From contig NC_083509.1 in assembly GCF_032362555.1 (NCBI RefSeq), positions 11,245,001 through 11,309,000 on the forward strand: a stretch of DNA of 64,000 bases, given 5' to 3'. Of this stretch, positions 45,546-61,500 are shown piece by piece (the stretch's first letter is position 1; the number at the start of each line of letters is the position of its first letter). Made by a program: the position numbers and the translations under genes. The DNA is from Amyelois transitella (taxonomy: Eukaryota; Arthropoda; Insecta; Lepidoptera; Pyralidae). The notes beneath the pieces were generated by a model that worked only from the letters and a program-made list of their open reading frames with translations, did no database searches and was not told the DNA's origin.

Positions 45546-46421
45546 TTTTGCATTGATACAGGATAAATACTTAGTAATTTTTACTCACTTCGAAAACTTT
45601 ATAGACATACAAGCGAATTTATTTGTATTAGAATGGTATATTGAAATACTTTTGCGCCATGATAGGCGTGCTACCACGTCCGCCTCTAGTGATGTCAGTT
45701 AGAGCCTGTTGCGCGCGCGCCGCCTTCACCCCCGCTTTGCTTGTATCAATGCAGAAATTCTTGTAGATACTGGAGCGAATGTAACCTTACTCGCCAAAAA
45801 ACACCGACGCTTGTAAATTCTATCCCGATTTGTATTGATACAGGATAAATACTAAGTAATTCTTACTCGCCATGAAAAGTTTGTAGATACAGGAGCGAAT
45901 ATATTTATGTGAGGAAGATATATTGATGCCAGTGGAAATACTGTCGCGCCATGAACCGCGTATTATAACCCACGCCTAAGTGACATTTCTCTAGAGAAGG
46001 TGAAACTTTAACAAAGGCCAGGAGAATTTGGATGATCACGACGTCATATAGTCTTGACAAATTTAAACAATACCTCAATAATTATAATGACAGAAGTTGT
46101 CCAGTTAATACTCTAACATTTGTGTAAAAAATATAAATCGTCGAATGTGACTCGGAAACAGAAATTGCTATGGTGCTATATCACTGTATGTGCCTCAATA
46201 TTAAATAATACTTGTGTAAATTATCTCTGTAAATAACGATAGATTATTTTGAAATAGGTTAGTTGTAAGCGTAATCCTCCTTTTAACTTTTAATTTTCCT
46301 CTTTCAATTAATCCTAAATAAGTGCCATCGTTTGTATTGTAAGTTTATTTTGATTTTTATTTGCATTTACTAATTAATTTTATTATAATATGTATTAAAC
46401 ATTTCATTTTTTTTATTGAAA

Positions 46422-46427
46422 AATAAA
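46422..46427 (+). promoter_or_regulatory. candidate polyadenylation signal of arr
   Basis: An AATAAA lies about 1.4 kb after the arr stop in AT-rich sequence. An earlier AATAAA at 45163-45168 could give a short 3' UTR. Which is used cannot be told from sequence. Confidence 0.4.
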
Positions 46428-47124
46428 ACTGTTTGATGTGGTTTTAATCGAAATTGTGGAATGAAACCGCTATTATAACTTTGAATAGCTCAAATAAGAT
46501 TTTCAAATTTTATTTAAAAAGTTATTTAACATTTTGTATCAGTGTTTATAGTACAATATCAAAGCATTCATTTCGTCTAACTTTGATTTTGTCTATGATA
46601 TGTTTTTATAACTAAATTCGCATTGTAATAATTTTACCCATTCACGCGTATCCTGTTAGAAGACTCGATAGCAACAATCACGATCCAAGCTGTGTCAGGT
46701 TTCCCTGCTAAAAAGGTCACGAAACTTAGACTGAACCGCTACGTGTAATTTTCTTAATTACTCTTTATCTGGGCGAGCGCCAGGATTAATACATTTATTC
46801 TTTCTAAATTCACCTTTTGGTGAATAGTACAGAACTTTGATTCGTTTAAACAGACACAGATTAATTTTTTTAGTCTCTCATGCTGAAATATGTTAAAAAA
46901 AAAATCCTTTCATGGAAGTAGCAAGTGAACAGATGGCCCAATGTCGTGATAGTATTATCACAATTGCCATTTGAAAATTAAACATTGATGTCTCTAGAAA
47001 AATATGTAGAGATTATGATGAATTAATTATTATCAGATTAGTTAATTCTTGTATTATATTGACTGAAATTTCTTAATAAACTTTTGTACCTGTTATAACC
47101 TTGTGTTTTATTTACCAGAACATT

Positions 47125-47201
47125 TTCTTTGCTTACGGATAAATAAAGTGGGTGTGTGAATGATCCTCACACACCCACTTAATTTATCCGTAAGCAAAGA
47201 A
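47125..47201. repeat. 35-bp inverted repeat between arr and ALG5
   Basis: Arms 47125-47159 and 47167-47201 (TTCTTTGCTTACGGATAAAT..) pair with a single mismatch and a 7-bp loop. The arms include GTGGGTGTGTGA / TCACACACCCAC. Confidence 0.92.
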
Positions 47202-47961
47202 AGTCTTGAAAGCACCCGGATAAGCTGCCCCCTATTTTGTCACGAACTTTTCTATTTTTATAATTTCGGATAACGAAGTAACGAAGGTGATGGAGGAAAT
47301 AGAAAAGCATATTCCTTATCAAGTTTATTGAATAGATCCTCTACGGGGGTAAACAGCGATAGTTTATTGCGCGACAAAAAAGTTGCCGCGCGTGAAATGA
47401 TAGCCCCGCATGCTTACAATAGACCACGAGATAAGACCCTGCAGTGCAGACTAGCGTGGATAAAGAGGTCTTCCAAGAACGAGGTGGCATGCAACCTCTT
47501 ATTTAGTTTTTGGTGGCATGATTATCTGGCCTCAGCCAAAGAAAACTGGAATTTTGGCCTTGGACATAGATCGATGGTGAACATAAAAGGAGACCATCGC
47601 CAAGCAGTACTAATTATTAAGCTAATTAAAAAATACAAGCATTTTATTCTCAACTGATGGCCTACCTAGTAGAGTACAGCAATGAGGGTATGTATCATGA
47701 TTTACGATCTCTTTCTCAAAGGTAATGGAGAGATATCTTTTTCAATACACTTAAAACAAGGCAGCATGATCATTGTATACCTTAGGCCTTCTCTTGTAGG
47801 TTAGTAGGTTAAAAAAATCACGACGACGGACGACATCAATTGTCACTTCGTGAAAATAGTAAAAATGTCTAAACGTAAAGTCGTGTCTTGGTTTTAAATT
47901 TTTATATTTATTTCAATTTGTTTAGCATGAAATGTGCTAATTATCGCACAATAAATTCAAT

Positions 47962-50804
47962 ATGGAACTGTTGTCAATATTGTGGAATATTATTTTAATA
48001 GGACTCGTCATAGTACCAATATTGTTTGTTGCGGTAAGCTTTACATTTTAACGTAAACAAAAACACGTCAGACTTTCTGGTGATGCTATTCTGTAGTGAA
48101 AAAGACTAAAGGCAGTAAAATACAAAAATAATCCTGACATAATGATCTGGCCACCGCCTGTTTAATTCAATTAAAAAAAATTTCGAAATCAAACTTTGTA
48201 TGCTAGACCTAGTTAATTATTATAGGGCTTTCAGTCAGCTCGCTTGCTTGATTTTCTGATATTAACCAATCAAAAAGATCATTGCTCGGAGTCTATGTGA
48301 GCATGAAATTACGTCTATATCGTGATGTCCGAATCGTATCTGCTTCGCCGATACCAAACCGCGTTATACAATTTCAATAAACTTATTGCTTTTGTAGCCT
48401 TCAAGAACATCCTCAAAGAGCGATGGACAGCCAGAAACCTTATTATTATTTTTTTATTCCTTTTCTGAGGGTCCTAATGACATTAACATCCCTTTCTTTT
48501 TTGGAGCTACCTTTGATATGACCCATATTATGATAAAAATATTTTCCTATGTAAATATTTTTTTAATTATTACAGATATGTGTAGTGCTTTATCTGGTAA
48601 CAGATCCATATCCAATAGTTATGAGATATGAAGATGAGAAGACATATAGGGATAGTAAAACTGGTGCACGACACAAGTTTCCTGATCTCGAGCAGCCGTT
48701 TAGCGTTAACTTGAGTGTGGTGGTGCCTGCATATAATGAGGAAGACAGGTGTAAGTCTTTTATATTAATTTTAAAAAGGTTTTTTTTTTCATTTTGTATG
48801 AATGAAAAGCTTTTTTTTTTACTAACAATAGTCTTTTCCCAAGAAGAATAGAAAACCTGAAAACTAATTATGATGATAAAGTCAAGTTATATAGTAAATG
48901 TCTGTATGTTATTATACAAGGTACATACATTACAAATTCTGATTGACTTTATATAAATAAATAACACATAAATTAAAAATGCAAAAAAGAATAAACTTTC
49001 TGTAGAATTGTTTAGTAGATTTATAAAGAAATTAGATTTTTTTCATATTTACTTTTAGTTAACATTGATGATTATAACCTTACAGTACCATCTATGCTGG
49101 AGGAAACGATAGAGTTCCTCGAAAAGAGGCTTCAAGATCATCCTTCATATAAATACGAGATAATTGTAGTAAGTGACGGCAGCCGAGACAAGACTGTGAA
49201 GGTAGCTGAGTCGTTTGCGGAGAAGTATGGCTCGGAGAAGATTAGGTGCCTCGAGCTGGTCAAGAATAGAGGGAAAGGTGGAGCTGTGCGATTGGTAAGC
49301 ATTGTATTAATGTTTTAGTTGTATTGTGTATTTCTTACATTCTTCTTTACACAAATAATTGATCTAGTATCCATTCGGTTTTATGGAAATGCATATAATA
49401 GAATTCATGTAGTACTAATTCACATATTAGAATTCCAATTAAGTGTTCAATAATTTTTTAATTTTGTTTATTTAGGACAAAAATAAATTGGACAGGCAAT
49501 ATTACATAAAAGTTAAATCAAGGTAGGGTGTGACAATTTTTGGAATAAGGAACTTTATTGAACTTGAGAATTTAAGAGCTGCAATATCACACACAACACA
49601 GATGAACTCACAATCCTTCGCTTGGTTTGAAAACCAAATATTATTCACCACATTTACAGGGTGTACAAAGTTCAAGAGGCGCAACCATTTTGTTCGCGGA
49701 CGCTGATGGCGCGTCCAAGTTCGAAGACTTGACGAAACTGGAAGCAGCTTTGAAGGGACTGGTGAAATGTGACCCTCTGACCCAGCCCAGCGAGGTCAGT
49801 GACCAGCTGGCCTTGGCTATTGGCTCCAGAGCTCACCTGGAGAAAGAGTCCTTGGCTACCAGGAGTGTTTTCAGGTCAGTTTTAAGAGTCAACACAATGG
49901 CGCAGATTATGTGTTTTATTTAAAAAAGTTCTGTTTAATATTGCCACATGTTTTATTGAAAATAAAATGTAATGTTGCCACTTTTTTTGTTGTTTCTCCT
50001 TTAATTATCAATATGTATATCAGAAACTTACAGTTTGTAACCTCTGAAGAGCGGAGACTCCTAACAGTTATCGTTTATGGGATTTCAATCGCTTTCATAC
50101 CATACTATAAGTTGTTTAATAAATATATTCTTCTAGCTGTGCCCGCGACTTTGTCCGCGTGGAATAGTTATTTTGTTTATATTTTTTACAAAATAACAGG
50201 ATGAATAATTTTCCCGGTTTTTTCATTTCACATTTGCCATGTATGTTATGATTATCAGGGCTATCCAACTTTAAAATTAACATTTTCTTCAACAGAAACA
50301 TACTAATGTACGGGTTCCACTTCCTCGTGTGGCTGTTCACGGTGAAGGGCATCAAGGACACGCAGTGCGGCTTCAAGCTGTTCACGAGGCGAGCCGCCAA
50401 GGTCTGCTTTCAGAGTCTACACGTCAATAGATGGTATGTACAATTTATTTTCCAAGTAGCAGATATGTAACTTTGCTAGCCGTCTCTAAAAGTCTTCACC
50501 AGATACAGTCTGGCCTAACGTGATGTCGTGGCGTTTCGGTCTCCCCTCTTTACTCCTATGGTGCAAGTAAGAGTTGTATCTTTCTATCTATATATCATAT
50601 TTCAGGGCTTTCGACGTAGAGCTGTTGTACATAGCGCAAAAACTGAACATTCCTATAGCTGAGATTCCTGTGCGATGGACTGAAATCGAGGGGTCCAAGG
50701 TCACTCCGGTATTATCCTGGATCCAGATGGGTCTAGACCTGGGCATCATTTGGCTGAAGTATATGATTGGCGCGTGGAAGATCAAAAGTGATAAGGTAGA
50801 CTAA
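47962..50804 (+). CDS. ALG5: ALG5, dolichyl-phosphate beta-glucosyltransferase, 6 exons
   Basis: ER membrane enzyme that transfers glucose from UDP-glucose to dolichyl phosphate, making the Dol-P-Glc donor for the last glucoses of the N-glycan precursor. Exons 47962-48033, 48576-48750, 49086-49294, 49660-49874, 50296-50433 and 50606-50804 sum to 1008 nt (335 aa), close to the usual 320-335 aa. Residues about 4-32 form an N-terminal membrane anchor. The GT2 fold follows: VVVPAYNEE (72-80), VVSDGSRDKT (110-119), NRGKGGAV (143-150) and the DxD metal site FADADGASKF (164-173), then GSRAHLEKES, DTQCGFKLF and TEIEGSK, all family hallmarks. Against human ALG5 it has a slightly longer loop (KCDPLTQPSEVSDQ) after the DxD helix. 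Drosophila calls this gene wollknaeuel. The nearest AATAAA downstream is near 51230. Confidence 0.96.
50142..50258 (-). mobile_element. Helitron-like fragment, ALG5 intron 4
   Basis: CTAGCTGTGCCCGCGACTTT and GAATAATTTTCCCGG match the element at 4733. Confidence 0.65.
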
Positions 50805-53800
50805 GGGAAATGTGGCGAGAGCCATTTATTTTTATTGTATCTTACAGTACATATTAAATGTAATATCCCATGTTTGATTTTGTTTTCTTTTAGACATAAT
50901 AGACGATCTTTTTGATTAAGTATTTCTTTTTGACAAGTTACACGTAGTGTTGCCCCTACGAAAAATGTTTTATTAAACAGCAAAACCTATTCAGAGAGAG
51001 CCTAATTAAAATAGCTTCTCTTAAAATAGTGCAATATTCATAGTTTTACTACGATACTGTAACTTATGATTATGTGCCTTTCGCTCCTTGCACTTAGAAG
51101 AGGGACCACTTCGTATATTTCCTTTGGTGGTCATGTAATTCTCTGACTTATATAGCGCCCTCGCTATGCCTCGCACGAGATAAAAACGAAGACGCGCGTG
51201 CCATGCCACGGGGGCAGAAAGGTTCCTTTAAATAAAACGAATATCTTGAATCATAATTTTAAATATATTTCAATGCTTAATTTGAACATTGGATTGTAAA
51301 GTTATAGGTACAGGAAAATATTGCCAAAATCAAATATGTTACAGGTTTCTATTGACATATTTTATTTTCAAGTGAATTTCAGACAATTTGCATCGTAAAA
51401 ATTAAGCTTGGTAAGTGATAACAGTTTAATAAATGCTATTAACTTAGGAATAACATTCGTTTAGTTAACAAAAATCTAACACATTAAAATTGAAACGAAT
51501 TTGAGAAATATTATTTGTTAGGAGTACAATGAGGTTACACTGAACTATTTTGAATATCAATCATATTTTTAAGTCTTTTTTGCTTCAACACCGTTTGTTG
51601 TAGATATAGTGTTGGTAAGTAAGTAAAAATCCTAACTTGAGCCGTAATTATTCAGTTTGTATAACCTTACTCTTCTCCTTAATTAGTACAAATTCCGAAG
51701 AAAATAATCAAAAAAATATATAGAAAGAGGTAATTGCGGTCAGTCAAAAGTTCGATGGGGGAAAATCCAACATTTTACAAAGTAAAATGAAAGTTACATA
51801 ATAAAAGATTTTCTGATATTTTCACGGGTGAAAAACTACTGAATAAAGCTATTTTGTTTTCATTCAACAAACTTTTTTTGCTTATGTCAATTCTGTCTGC
51901 GAATAATTATAAACAAATTGCGCTCATTTTAATACTCACAATAAAATAGCTCTCACTTTTACATCTTTTTAAAAATGAGAGAACTAAAATCTCAATTATG
52001 AAAACATTCATTTCAAACATTGATAACAATAAAAAATAGAAATTTATTATACTTACAAACGAACTGTTAAAAATTATACTCAAATCTGTTTTGAGCATTT
52101 ACGCTTATTTATATGTGCAATAATAAATTTATATACTCCGAATATTTTTCCCATAAGTCTAGTTAAAATTTGGCGTTGTGAGCGAATTTTACATTTAGTG
52201 TTTATATTCGAGAAAAAGCTCACTTTACAACAAACATTACTTCTACATCATGAATTTTAATTTTAAATACATACTTATCAAAATGTTTGCCTTGCAAAAC
52301 CATAGTAGATACAATCAAGTACCTTAATCAAATCTATTATGCATCCTAAGGATTAGTTACTATAAATATTCTAATGAAATACAATTTACTCATAAACACT
52401 TCTAAAAGTATCATTTCCAAGAAACGGCACCGATAGAATCAAATGGGAACGTTTTTATCGAAAATAATAAATTGTAGGAGAGACAAAGCCAAAAGACTCA
52501 GAAAAACTAAAAGTCCACGTGTTTACATTAAAAAAATGGTTTTTACTTATTTCTATTCTAAGTTTGGATAGCTGTGAAGTTGACGTTGTTGAACAAAATG
52601 CTTCAGTGCAGTTTGTTACCGCCTCTTCTGCACTGACGCTTTGGAAGCGGCAGTAAACTTAGATTTGAGTAATTTAATTGACGTAAACCAATGTTGTTAA
52701 ACCAAAAGATATGACAATTATTGAAGCGTCCCATAATAATGAATAAAAGTTTTGAATTTGAATAAAACTTGGAGATTGAGGATCCGATTAATGCCATCTG
52801 TTGGAACGTACTTCAGGAGAAGAAACAACAAAGCTCTTCTTTAAATGCAGAGTGGAAATAATGTGAAGCAAGTACAATACAATAACATCCAAGTAAAGCA
52901 ACCCATTTGAGTACAACATAACTTTTTTAAAGTCATTTTACGGCCATGGAATGGTCTTTTAGGGCCTGCCATTTTTATTCAATCATTTGGTAGAAAAAAA
53001 GGTATTTATATAAATCTCTTTACTCGTGTCAAAATTGCCATTATTTTCACGTTTTGACAGCTCTGTAAACAATCAAAACTTAGAAAATTTAAATGTTCTA
53101 TGGAAAATTCGTTACACTGTTAAATTGTAATGTTATTGAAACTACATTAATGCTAACAAATATGTAACCAATATTAAAAAAAGATAATGAGTAAAATCTA
53201 CAAAACTCTTTAAGCCATGCATTAAGCTATAGTGTAGATTTGAACTACAAATAGGTACATAAGACCGAAATATATTCCAAAAAGGTGTAAAAAGTACAAA
53301 AACTATTGTCAATAAGAAATAGCTACCTTTTTGAAACATTTAAGTTATATTTTTATTACCTAAAGTTGAGACGGTTACCGCGTAACACGTACACAGCATA
53401 ACGACGAGGTTACGGCCAACACTGGACGGAAGAGAAAACAACATTTTATCCATTTCAATTGGACACTAGACTTCAAAATGATTAGCAAGAATTAATAAAT
53501 GGCTATTATAGTTTCAAGAATAATTAATTCATTACAATTTAGTACTTGCAGATGCATATCTGTCAAACATTCAATATCGCCGTCTCATGTTCGCCGCATC
53601 CGTAAGAAGAGGATGGCGATATATATATATATGTTAAATTCCACTCATAATGAGTGCAATTATTAATTTCCAGCGCTTTTTAACTTATATAAAACACCGT
53701 AACAGTATTAAACAGTGTCAAAGAAACATGATAAAGTTGACAAAGAATTTGGTCACTTTATTACAAGATAATAATATCTTATAAACCATGGTATTAGCAA

Positions 53801-54504
53801 CTTTAATTTATATAAAAAAGTGGTATAAAGCCCAAGGCGTAAATTTAAGGTACCTAAACAACTTAAAAACAAACTTTTCAAACATGCGTCTAGATTTGAT
53901 CTATAGGCATTCAACATTCATAAAATACACATCCGGCCAAAGATAACGGGCCATACATAAGCGTCTTAAACAGTTATAACACAAATAAGGGCTCAGAATA
54001 TAATTGGCCCTGCATTGTACACCAATTTATTACTAAAGTAATACATTGGACAAATTTATATTATATTTATACATTTTGAAATATAACATCCTTTATATGA
54101 CTTTCATATATTGAGAAATTAAGCATTAACATCAATATTATAAATTCATTAAATTCTATAAAATTTAATATATTATTGAAATTAAGTTCAATAAAGATCG
54201 TTATTAATGCAAAATTTAAATATATATTTGTGGTTTAACCACTTGTTTGTAATATAGTTTATACAAATTAATTACTTTAATTGATGATGACTTTCACCAC
54301 TTAAGATTTTTTTTAAATATACACCAATATTTATACATAGTATAAAGGAAAATTTTGCTAAGATCTGCAACAAGTACTTGTTATAAATCTTAGTTTATCG
54401 AATCTGTGATTAAGTAATACTTCAAAAAGTTCCAACTGGAAGATAAATCAACATAAAACTTTGCTCTTTCCATAATATTGTATAATTTGTAAAAATATCG
54501 TTGT
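50805..54504. other. 3' to 3' spacer between ALG5 and Alg-2
   Basis: 3.7 kb, very AT-rich, presumably the facing 3' UTRs. Apart from the family D copy at 52571 and a GC-richer MITE-like stretch near 51140-51215, I see nothing. Confidence 0.5.
52571..52770 (+). repeat. dispersed repeat family D, ALG5/Alg-2 intergenic
   Basis: Full-length copy with the TTTTGAATTTGAATAAA tail. A decayed minus fragment is at 43192-43262. Confidence 0.82.
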
Positions 54505-56796
<2,292 letters not shown>

Positions 56797-56801
56797 GTTA
56801 T

Positions 56802-58532
56802 CTGAAACGACAGAATTTTCAAATGAACCTTTTGTATTAAGATGAAAAGGTCTGTATTTAGAAACAGTCTCACTTTCAATGGAAAACTATTGTCTACATA
56901 TAGGAACTTTATTCTCTAATATATTCTTTGATAATTCCCAAGAATACTATGCAGCAGAAAACCTATACATTTATCTACAAAAGATCACAAGAAGAGTACA
57001 GAATACATATATTGCGGTGCAGAATATATACAATTTTGGCAGTTTTGCTAATTTTTACTTGGAGTTTTACTTTTTAATTATTAGTTATGAATACATTTAA
57101 CTGCCTTTGCAGCATTTCTTGATATTATGTTATTAAGGTGTACTAGTGAAATTACTATTAAAACAACTTGTTGCAAACATCGTGTACTAAGATGACAATA
57201 TAAGAATCGTCATGCTTTTGAAAATCCTTGAACGCTTGGCTATAGACATAAGACACAGCTAAAGACAAATTAATAATTTTTGATTAGGTCTTACCTAAAA
57301 TTCACTGGGATGTTTAAATTTTTTATTGCTTTCAATAAAAATGATTCACTATTCTTAGTTTATGACACGCACCACTTCATGCACGACACTAACTAAACGA
57401 ACGACGTGACGTATGATATAGTCAACAAAAGAAATGTCACGGTTATGTCAAACTGTTTTTAAATTTCCCTAGTCAAAGAAAATAATCAAGCTTTGCGTTT
57501 TACAAATATATTCGTCGATCATCTCCTAATAAAAATTAATGGACAAGTATGCGGTTTTAAAGATTTCACACTAAGGTACATATCATTTAGCTTACTTATG
57601 ACTTTAAGAAAAATATTCTTAATTATGAAATCTATTCAGATTCTTCCTTCGCATTTTTGATAAAGAAAAAGGTCGCTTGGTGCCGACATGCTGAAGAGTT
57701 GGACTAGCTTTTAGCAAGATTTCAAACCGATTGGATGTGGGATGAATTCAAATAATTCAAGTACGTTCTACTTTATCAAATCCAGAAGATAACTTAGATA
57801 CAAATTTTAAAGATATTTAAAGGGAAATGCACGTGACAAACTCGCGACAACTCGCCTGGACTTCATATCGCGCTGAATTTGCTGATTTTTGAGAGAATGT
57901 CTAATGTGTTGATTTATCGGTTAAGTGGTTTTGATGTCAAAGATGAAAAACAAACACATATACCTTCACCATACACATTTTCACATATACAATATAAGTA
58001 TAGATAGAGACCCGTTTGAGTTGTGTTTGCGAATATGTTTTTGTAAAAGTTCGAATACAGATATTTAATAGGAATTAAATGTTCTAATAGCAGCGATAAA
58101 TTGATACCATTTCCATTAGATGTTTGATTTAATCATCCTTTGCTGGGGTTCGGCAATTGGGCATCCCTATGATGACATCATGCATGACGTCACGAATTCA
58201 CAATCCCAAACAAAACAAATTGACATCTTGGAGTTTTCGTAGGAAAACTGACAATGACATTTCGTAGATAAACATCGAAAGAGACAGACGTTTGTTTAAA
58301 GACGTATTTAAATAAAAATAAAAATATTTTTTAGATTAATTATACCTCCAAAGTGAAGTGATAAGCTGCACTAATCTGTGATTAGTTTTATCTTATCGGT
58401 GTTATTAAATTTATAGCATTCAATTTGTTTTAAATAGACGTGTACTTCAACAGGTCTGTCTTGTGTAATAGCATTCGCGTGTGCAAGATATAGTGTTGTT
58501 TCTGTGGTGATTTTGATGTGTTAAACCTAATA
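56802..58532. other. bidirectional spacer between Alg-2 and bmm
   Basis: Contains the Alg-2 5' UTR intron and both promoters. No dispersed repeat recognised, unlike most noncoding DNA here. Confidence 0.5.
57290..57420 (-). other. probable 5' UTR exon and promoter side of Alg-2
   Basis: On the minus strand a good donor (TTTTAG|GTAAGA, near 57296) lies about 500 bp upstream of the acceptor that precedes the Alg-2 ATG at 56796. It would join a noncoding first exon to the coding exon. The exon's 5' limit is not visible. Confidence 0.45.
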
Positions 58533-61500
58533 ATGAACTTATCTTTTGCTGGTTGTGGATTCCTCGGGATCTATCACGTCGGTGTAGCCGTTTGTTTTAA
58601 AAAATATGCACCACATCTACTGTTAGGGAAAATTTCGGGGGCTTCTTTTGGCGCCTTATCTGCGTGTTGTTTACTATGCGATCTACCAATTGGTGAGTTA
58701 ACATCACTATTTTTTTTTTAAGTTCATTCTTGATCACAAAGAATACCTCTCAAATTTGGCCATAAAATTTGGAGCATAGGCCTCTTTTATTTTATAAAAA
58801 AAAAAAACATTCATATTTAATCGTACGAGTTTTCACAGACAATACCTTTAAAAAAAATTGGCAATCCGAAATGTGCCAGTTATTTATAATAAAAAGGGCC
58901 TAAATACCTAGTTAGTAAAATTAAAACATTGCCTGTAAACAATAATATCAGTAAGTAAACATGTTTTACAACCTGCCACAGGTCAATGAGTAAGCTTGTA
59001 AGAGTTGTAAACACTATGTTATAAAAACAGCAATTATCTCTTATTAATGGACAAGCCAATCAAAATCCAGATAAGTTAAGAATCATATTGTAAGAACTAA
59101 AAAAGTGCTTGTTAAAATGACTTGTCTTCCTCTTTAGAATGAGATACTATCATTTTTTCATTTTGTTTATATTTCCAGTTGCATTTTCCGCTAACAATTC
59201 TTTGCTGTGTAAAGTTCACTGCATTAAAATTAAAAAGGAATTAATAGAAGGCTCCCTTGGAGGTTCTATTTTGCTGTTAAGTTCTGCAAAATTAGACAAA
59301 AATAAGTAAAAAATCTATCCCAAATTGACAAGTAATTAAATTTATTTCTTGTTTAGCCTTATAATACTATAAAGACTTAAGTTACAACAAATAAGATTCG
59401 TTCGAAAAATCTAAATAATATAAGACAAACATTGTTCTTGAAACTATAGAAATGATGTGTTCAAGTTAAGCATTGTAGACAGTTTTCTGAAACATAGATA
59501 TTATTATGCTCTATGGTTTTCTCCACAGCTGTAAAGATGTCAAATCAATCTCAGAATTAAAATGTTATTTGAAAATGTTAAATTTTCACAAGCATCATTT
59601 TCACATTTTCCTGGACTTATCAATTATATGTATAATCTTATATCAAATGTAAATAAATATGAAATACAGCTACAACAAACATTTTAGGTGAACTCACAAG
59701 TGATGTCTTACGGGTGGTCGGTGAAGCGAGGGCAGGTTCCCTCGGTCCTTTTAGTCCCTCGTTCAGCATCCAGAATGTGCTCCTCGAGGGTATGGACAAG
59801 TACCTGCCGCAGGACGTGCACAAACTTGTCAGCGGCAAGCTACACATCTCTCTCACGAGGGTGTATGACGGTCAGAATGTGATTGTGTCAGATTTCCCCA
59901 CCAGGGAGGATTTGATGCAGGTAAGAATTCTTCACATATTACAAGTATCTTTGAATATAAATTGTTTACATCAATTCGTAAGAAAGTAGTTGTCCCGTAT
60001 TTACTCATATTTATTTATTTATTTCATTTTGTGCAAAGTGATGTGTAATACTCGTACAAGAGTGAAGTTACATTTTTTTTTAACTACAGCACAGATTAAG
60101 TAGGATGTAGTAGTCCAAGTCAACATTTAGAAATTTGTCCCCCAAAAGTTCCTTAGCAGAAAAACATTGATCAGGAATAGCTTGAACATTTTTTTTCTTT
60201 TTCTCGGTGTATCCTGCAATCAGCTTTTTTGGCTATAAGCAGATGCAAAAGTGGTAGCTTAAATATAAAAATTGTAAATTACATAATACCTTAGAATTTT
60301 GATAATCACTGTCCAGTTAAAAATATACTTATAAAATCTGTAACATGTCATTAATGATTCAAATTGACCTCAATATCGAATGACACATACGAATTAAATA
60401 ATAAAAGTCTACATTTAATTGCCTGTCTAATAGACCTATTAGACTGGATGCATTAAAGGCGTGGGCGACTCGAAAAAAATGACAATTAACAAGTTGAACA
60501 CGAGCTAGTTATATCATGTAAATAAAATTATACTCCTAACATAACGTCCCGGTCGTCTCCTACAGAATAATAGTCCTTTATTTTTCCGATTTCAATTGTT
60601 CTACTCTACCACATATCACCAAAATTCAGGATGTGTAAGTTAAGTAATACACGAAGCAACTCCCGTTTGGATTCTATGACCCTGTTGAAAGGGAAGCCTA
60701 AACTCCCATGAAAAGTAAAACAGATGAAAGTCGCCACGTGTAGAACCTGACTTAACCAATCCAGGATCATTTTTAAGCGCACCCCGGGCTCTGTAACAGA
60801 GACAGGGACAAAGGCCACGTGGCAGTGGTAATCTAGATCTTTCCTATTTTGGGCCAGAGGTAATCGTGGTAAAATGCCTGCGATCTTATGATGCCCTCAA
60901 AATGGCAAGAAAGGCGCACGGAGGGGTTTTAGTGGGTAGTTAGTCCCTCACTATGCGGCCGTAAAAAGCATTTCCCCTTCGATAACAAAAGACAAACCAT
61001 TGTTCTAAAGTCTCTTTCTCTACAGACTATGTCTACCGTCTTCAAATAGGATGTCCGTTGTCTAAAGTACCTCCCTACAAAACAAAAAGTCCATTGACGT
61101 CATTGTTCAGCGACGTCACTGCACTTTATTGCAGTAATTTTTTGTCCATTAAATAACATTTTAAAAGATGTTGTTATATTTAAGATCTGTTCATTATTTG
61201 GCTTCTTACTTCTTTATAGTTACGATGACGCACGAATTTGATGTCATGCAGAAAATGTTTTATTAAAACTAAAAGTTTAAATTGATACTACATCATTGGC
61301 GGATTAACACATTTGTCGCTAGTAGGCTGTTCAAATTTTGCCACTCCTTGTGATCTCTGCATATCGATACCCCACACGGAGAAAATAAGGTGGAGGTCAA
61401 ATGTCAAATTTTATAATTAGAAAACTTAAAAAATGTTATATTTTAGTAGATATACAACCCTTCGGCCTTCTCAGCCTGCTGGTAAATCCGCCACTATACT

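Larger units (their letters stand above)
45546..47961. other. arr 3' flank and arr-ALG5 spacer
   Basis: AT-rich, with the poly(A) candidates of arr and one long hairpin. A 109-codon frame at 47328-47657 has no recognisable motif, starts at TTG, and is probably not a gene. Confidence 0.5.

Noticed and set aside
47328..47657. 109-codon open frame as a gene
   Set aside because: No motif, non-ATG start, no homology that I recognise, AT-rich flank without splice or poly(A) logic.
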